The position numbers were made by a program, and so were the translations under genes. Source: Bactericera cockerelli (taxonomy: Eukaryota; Arthropoda; Insecta; Hemiptera; Triozidae). Taken from it: a stretch of DNA of 64,000 bases. Location: positions 7,681,796-7,745,795 of the forward strand of contig CM044961.1 of assembly GCA_024516035.1 (NCBI GenBank), in the 5' to 3' direction. Under the pieces are notes generated by a model. It was not told the DNA's origin and ran no database searches. It saw only the letters and a list, made by a program, of their open reading frames with translations. This document shows, piece after piece, positions 61,665-64,000 of this stretch (position 1 is the stretch's first letter; each line of letters starts with the position of its first letter).

Positions 61665-63175
61665 CAAGGAATTTTCCTCCTGACGCTACTGTTCAACCGA
61701 CTGACCCTGGGTAGAGAAACACTCATTGGGAAACTCTCTCACGCTTCCACTGGAACACCTTGACAGTGACAGAGACATTCCATAGCAAGGGAAGGGCAGG
61801 GGACGCTTTACTGTGCAATTTCAACTGGCAGAGATTGCTGCGGGCTGTATAGATGCATCATTGTTCAATAGCATTGCCAATACATATTGCTCTTTTTTTC
61901 TTCTATCACATGACAAAATATGGAATAACTTGAGTGACACTGGTAATCCATAGCAAGGGAGGGAATGCTTTAATGTGCTTTTTGAACTGATATGTCGCTA
62001 GTGGAAAAATGGATCCATTTGTTGATGAACTCTTCGAAATGGATAAATGAGTTTTGTTAGTATCATTGTCACTTTTGTAAGAGCTCTCCTTCCTTGACTC
62101 TTATGTAACATGAGTAACATGACAGACTTAAGTCAACAGGTGATGTGCCTCAAATTACGGAAAGAATTTTCTTTCGTGCAAGGTTCATGCTAACTGGTGC
62201 TCTTACATAAAATTAAGTACCACTGCAATGAATATACTTGAAATACCACAAAAAAATATTCTCCTATGCCAAACTTTAGGGCACAATAGTTTCAAGTTTT
62301 TCTGAATTTGGGAGTACAATTTTTTCCCTAATGTTTAATATTCAAACAGAAACATTTTTTTTTTTAAACATGAGACTATCTAATGAATTCAGACAGACCA
62401 TCCATAATAGTCACAAAACCCAACAAGCGATCCGATTGGGAGTTTCTCCGGATTCCCGAAACCCTACATGGCCAATTCCAATTTGCCATTCGCTTCACAC
62501 ACCCACATCAAAATCTCCGACCACACTCGACCGAAACAAAAGAATGAAGCTTCCTCCTCTATCGGGGTCACCAGGTTCATATACAGTATGTAAATGTACA
62601 TACATACATAGATGAAGAAGTCCTCATTGGATCGATCTTAAGGTCTAACCAATTTGGCTCTTTGCGGTTCAACAAATTCAAACTTGAGATCATTACTAGT
62701 CAAGTTTCTTGTTCGGCACAACCTTGGAAGACAATGAGGAAGAGATAATCCTAGCACAAATTGACTGTGGAGCATCTACTTGTCGATTCTATACAGCTGA
62801 AAACGTAACTCTTTTCTTGAATTTTTAGGGTTGTTTGATAATTTTCGTTCAGGAAAATAGCAACGAAAAGTTATTGCTGGATTTGATTGCTCTGTATATG
62901 AGTTTTGTTATGAACCATGCCAAATAGTTAGAAAAAACTGGCATTAAGCACTACCTTGATCAAGTTTTGTTTTTTTAATTTTACTTTGTAAATATTCCAT
63001 GTATGTGTACATTCTTACTGTAAAAAAACACTCGATCGAATTGTATAATTAAAGATTGTATTAACTCATTCGCTTTGTCAATTGTTCGCGAAGGTCACAC
63101 TGCAATGATCTTTCTGTCAATAACAGACTATGGATTGAAATACAATATTCTCCATGCCCACATGGAAGATATTGA
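61665..63175. other. Intergenic sequence
   Basis: No gene recognised. The frame at 62331-62615 (+) has no family likeness. Confidence 0.4.
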
Positions 63176-63179
63176 AGAT

Positions 63180-63440
63180 ACTGGAATCTTCATTGCGGAA
63201 ACACGACGAGTACGCGCACGGCACGGATAGGAAGTAGCACTGACTAGCCCTCCCCCCCCCCCCCCCCCACCTCCCCGTGCTGGCTACTCCGTACTCGGGC
63301 GAGAGTTTCAAGGCGGTGAGTGAAGCCTCTCTGGTGTCAAGGTGATGGCCGCAGCATACGTCAGGTGAGGCGAACCCAACCCGGCTCTGTCAGTGTCGGG
63401 CCGAGTACGTAACGCACTCTCGACGACGCAGGCTAGCGAT
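63180..63440. promoter_or_regulatory. CpG-rich segment, possible promoter or 5' exon
   Basis: GC- and CpG-rich against an AT-rich background, with a C-run at 63251-63268. On the + strand, ATGGCCGCAGCATACGTCAG is followed by GTGAGG (63342-63367), an ATG-short exon-donor layout. There is no downstream exon in the window to confirm it. Confidence 0.25.
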
Positions 63441-63960
63441 TGCCAAACATTACAGTGGATGACTGTAACATACAGTGTTATGTACTGTATGTTTGGCATA
63501 TAGTATTATATACTGTAACATACAGTGTTATGTACTGTATGTTTGGCATAAGTATTATATACTGTAACATACAGTGTTATATACTGTATGTTTGGCAAAG
63601 TAAGTTTATGTACTGTAACATACAGTGTTATATACTGTATGTTTGGCATATAGTTTATATACTGTAACATACAGTGTTATGTACTGTATGTTTGGCATAC
63701 AGTATTATATACTGTAACATACAGTGTTATGTACTGTATGTTTGGCATAATATGATATACTGTAACATACAGTGTTAATGTACTGTATTTGTATAGTATT
63801 GATATCTGTAACATACTATGTTATATACTGTAACATACAGTGTTATATACTGTATGTTTGGCAATACAGTGTTATATATGTATGTTTGGCAATACAGTGT
63901 TCATACTGTATGTTTGGCAAATAAGTGTACATACGATGTTAATACAGTACAAAACATAAA
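63440..63960. repeat. ~54-bp palindrome-rich minisatellite
   Basis: About nine units of tactgtaacatacagtgtta with tgtactgtatgtttggcata. TACTGTAACATACAGT and GTTATGTACTGTA parts are near-palindromes, so the array can fold on itself. Confidence 0.88.
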
Positions 63961-64000
63961 GTAAGAATTTGTACTAGATAAGAAAGTTGTACATACCGAC

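Noticed and set aside
63440..63960. Telomeric or centromeric satellite
   Set aside because: The unit is not TTAGG-like, and the array is only about 0.5 kb at the window edge. There is no evidence for a chromosome end.

Overview
The window is intron-rich, AT-rich nuclear DNA of an animal, most likely an arthropod and probably an insect. The evidence is GT-AG spliced genes with insect-like protein sequence, a DUF4773 secreted protein (a family I know mainly from insects and other arthropods), R4/Dong-like and RTE-like LINE fragments, mariner, Tc1, pogo-like and piggyBac-like DNA elements, and many tRNA-derived SINEs. I cannot name the species. A 100-N assembly gap lies at 37983-38082.

Four protein genes are supported. 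(1) The 3' end of RTEL1, a DNA helicase, is on the + strand in five exons (247-6416). (2) An apparently intronless mitochondrial cysteinyl-tRNA synthetase gene, CARS2, is on the - strand (8343-9986) and converges on RTEL1. (3) A six-exon gene for a secreted DUF4773 protein of 352 aa is on the - strand (11937-21432). (4) The 3' half of eIF3b is on the - strand in five exons (31524-36647). Its 5' exons were not found. The exon phases of all three spliced genes join without a frame break.

The rest is repeats. Layout: 1-6.4 kb RTEL1 with tandem arrays on both sides of one exon; 8.3-10 kb CARS2; 12-21.4 kb the DUF4773 gene, with introns holding a LINE, a pogo-like element, SINEs and a piggyBac-like MITE; 21.5-31.4 kb repeats, including 5S rRNA-derived SINEs and two large minisatellites; 31.5-36.6 kb eIF3b; 36.7-64 kb almost gene-free, with simple repeats, minisatellites and DNA transposons. 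SINE families are given working letters A to I here; these are my labels, not database names.

The most unusual signal is a pattern shared by three unrelated genes. In RTEL1, the DUF4773 gene and eIF3b, the 3' end of an exon plus its own 5' splice site has been copied 6 to 14 times, in the same orientation, inside the intron directly downstream. In RTEL1 the 3' splice site of the same exon is also copied upstream. These 'splice-junction minisatellites' put many intact-looking donor sites behind the real one. A second notable signal is two identical 61-nt sequences with a complete type I hammerhead ribozyme fold, probably relics of Penelope-like elements.
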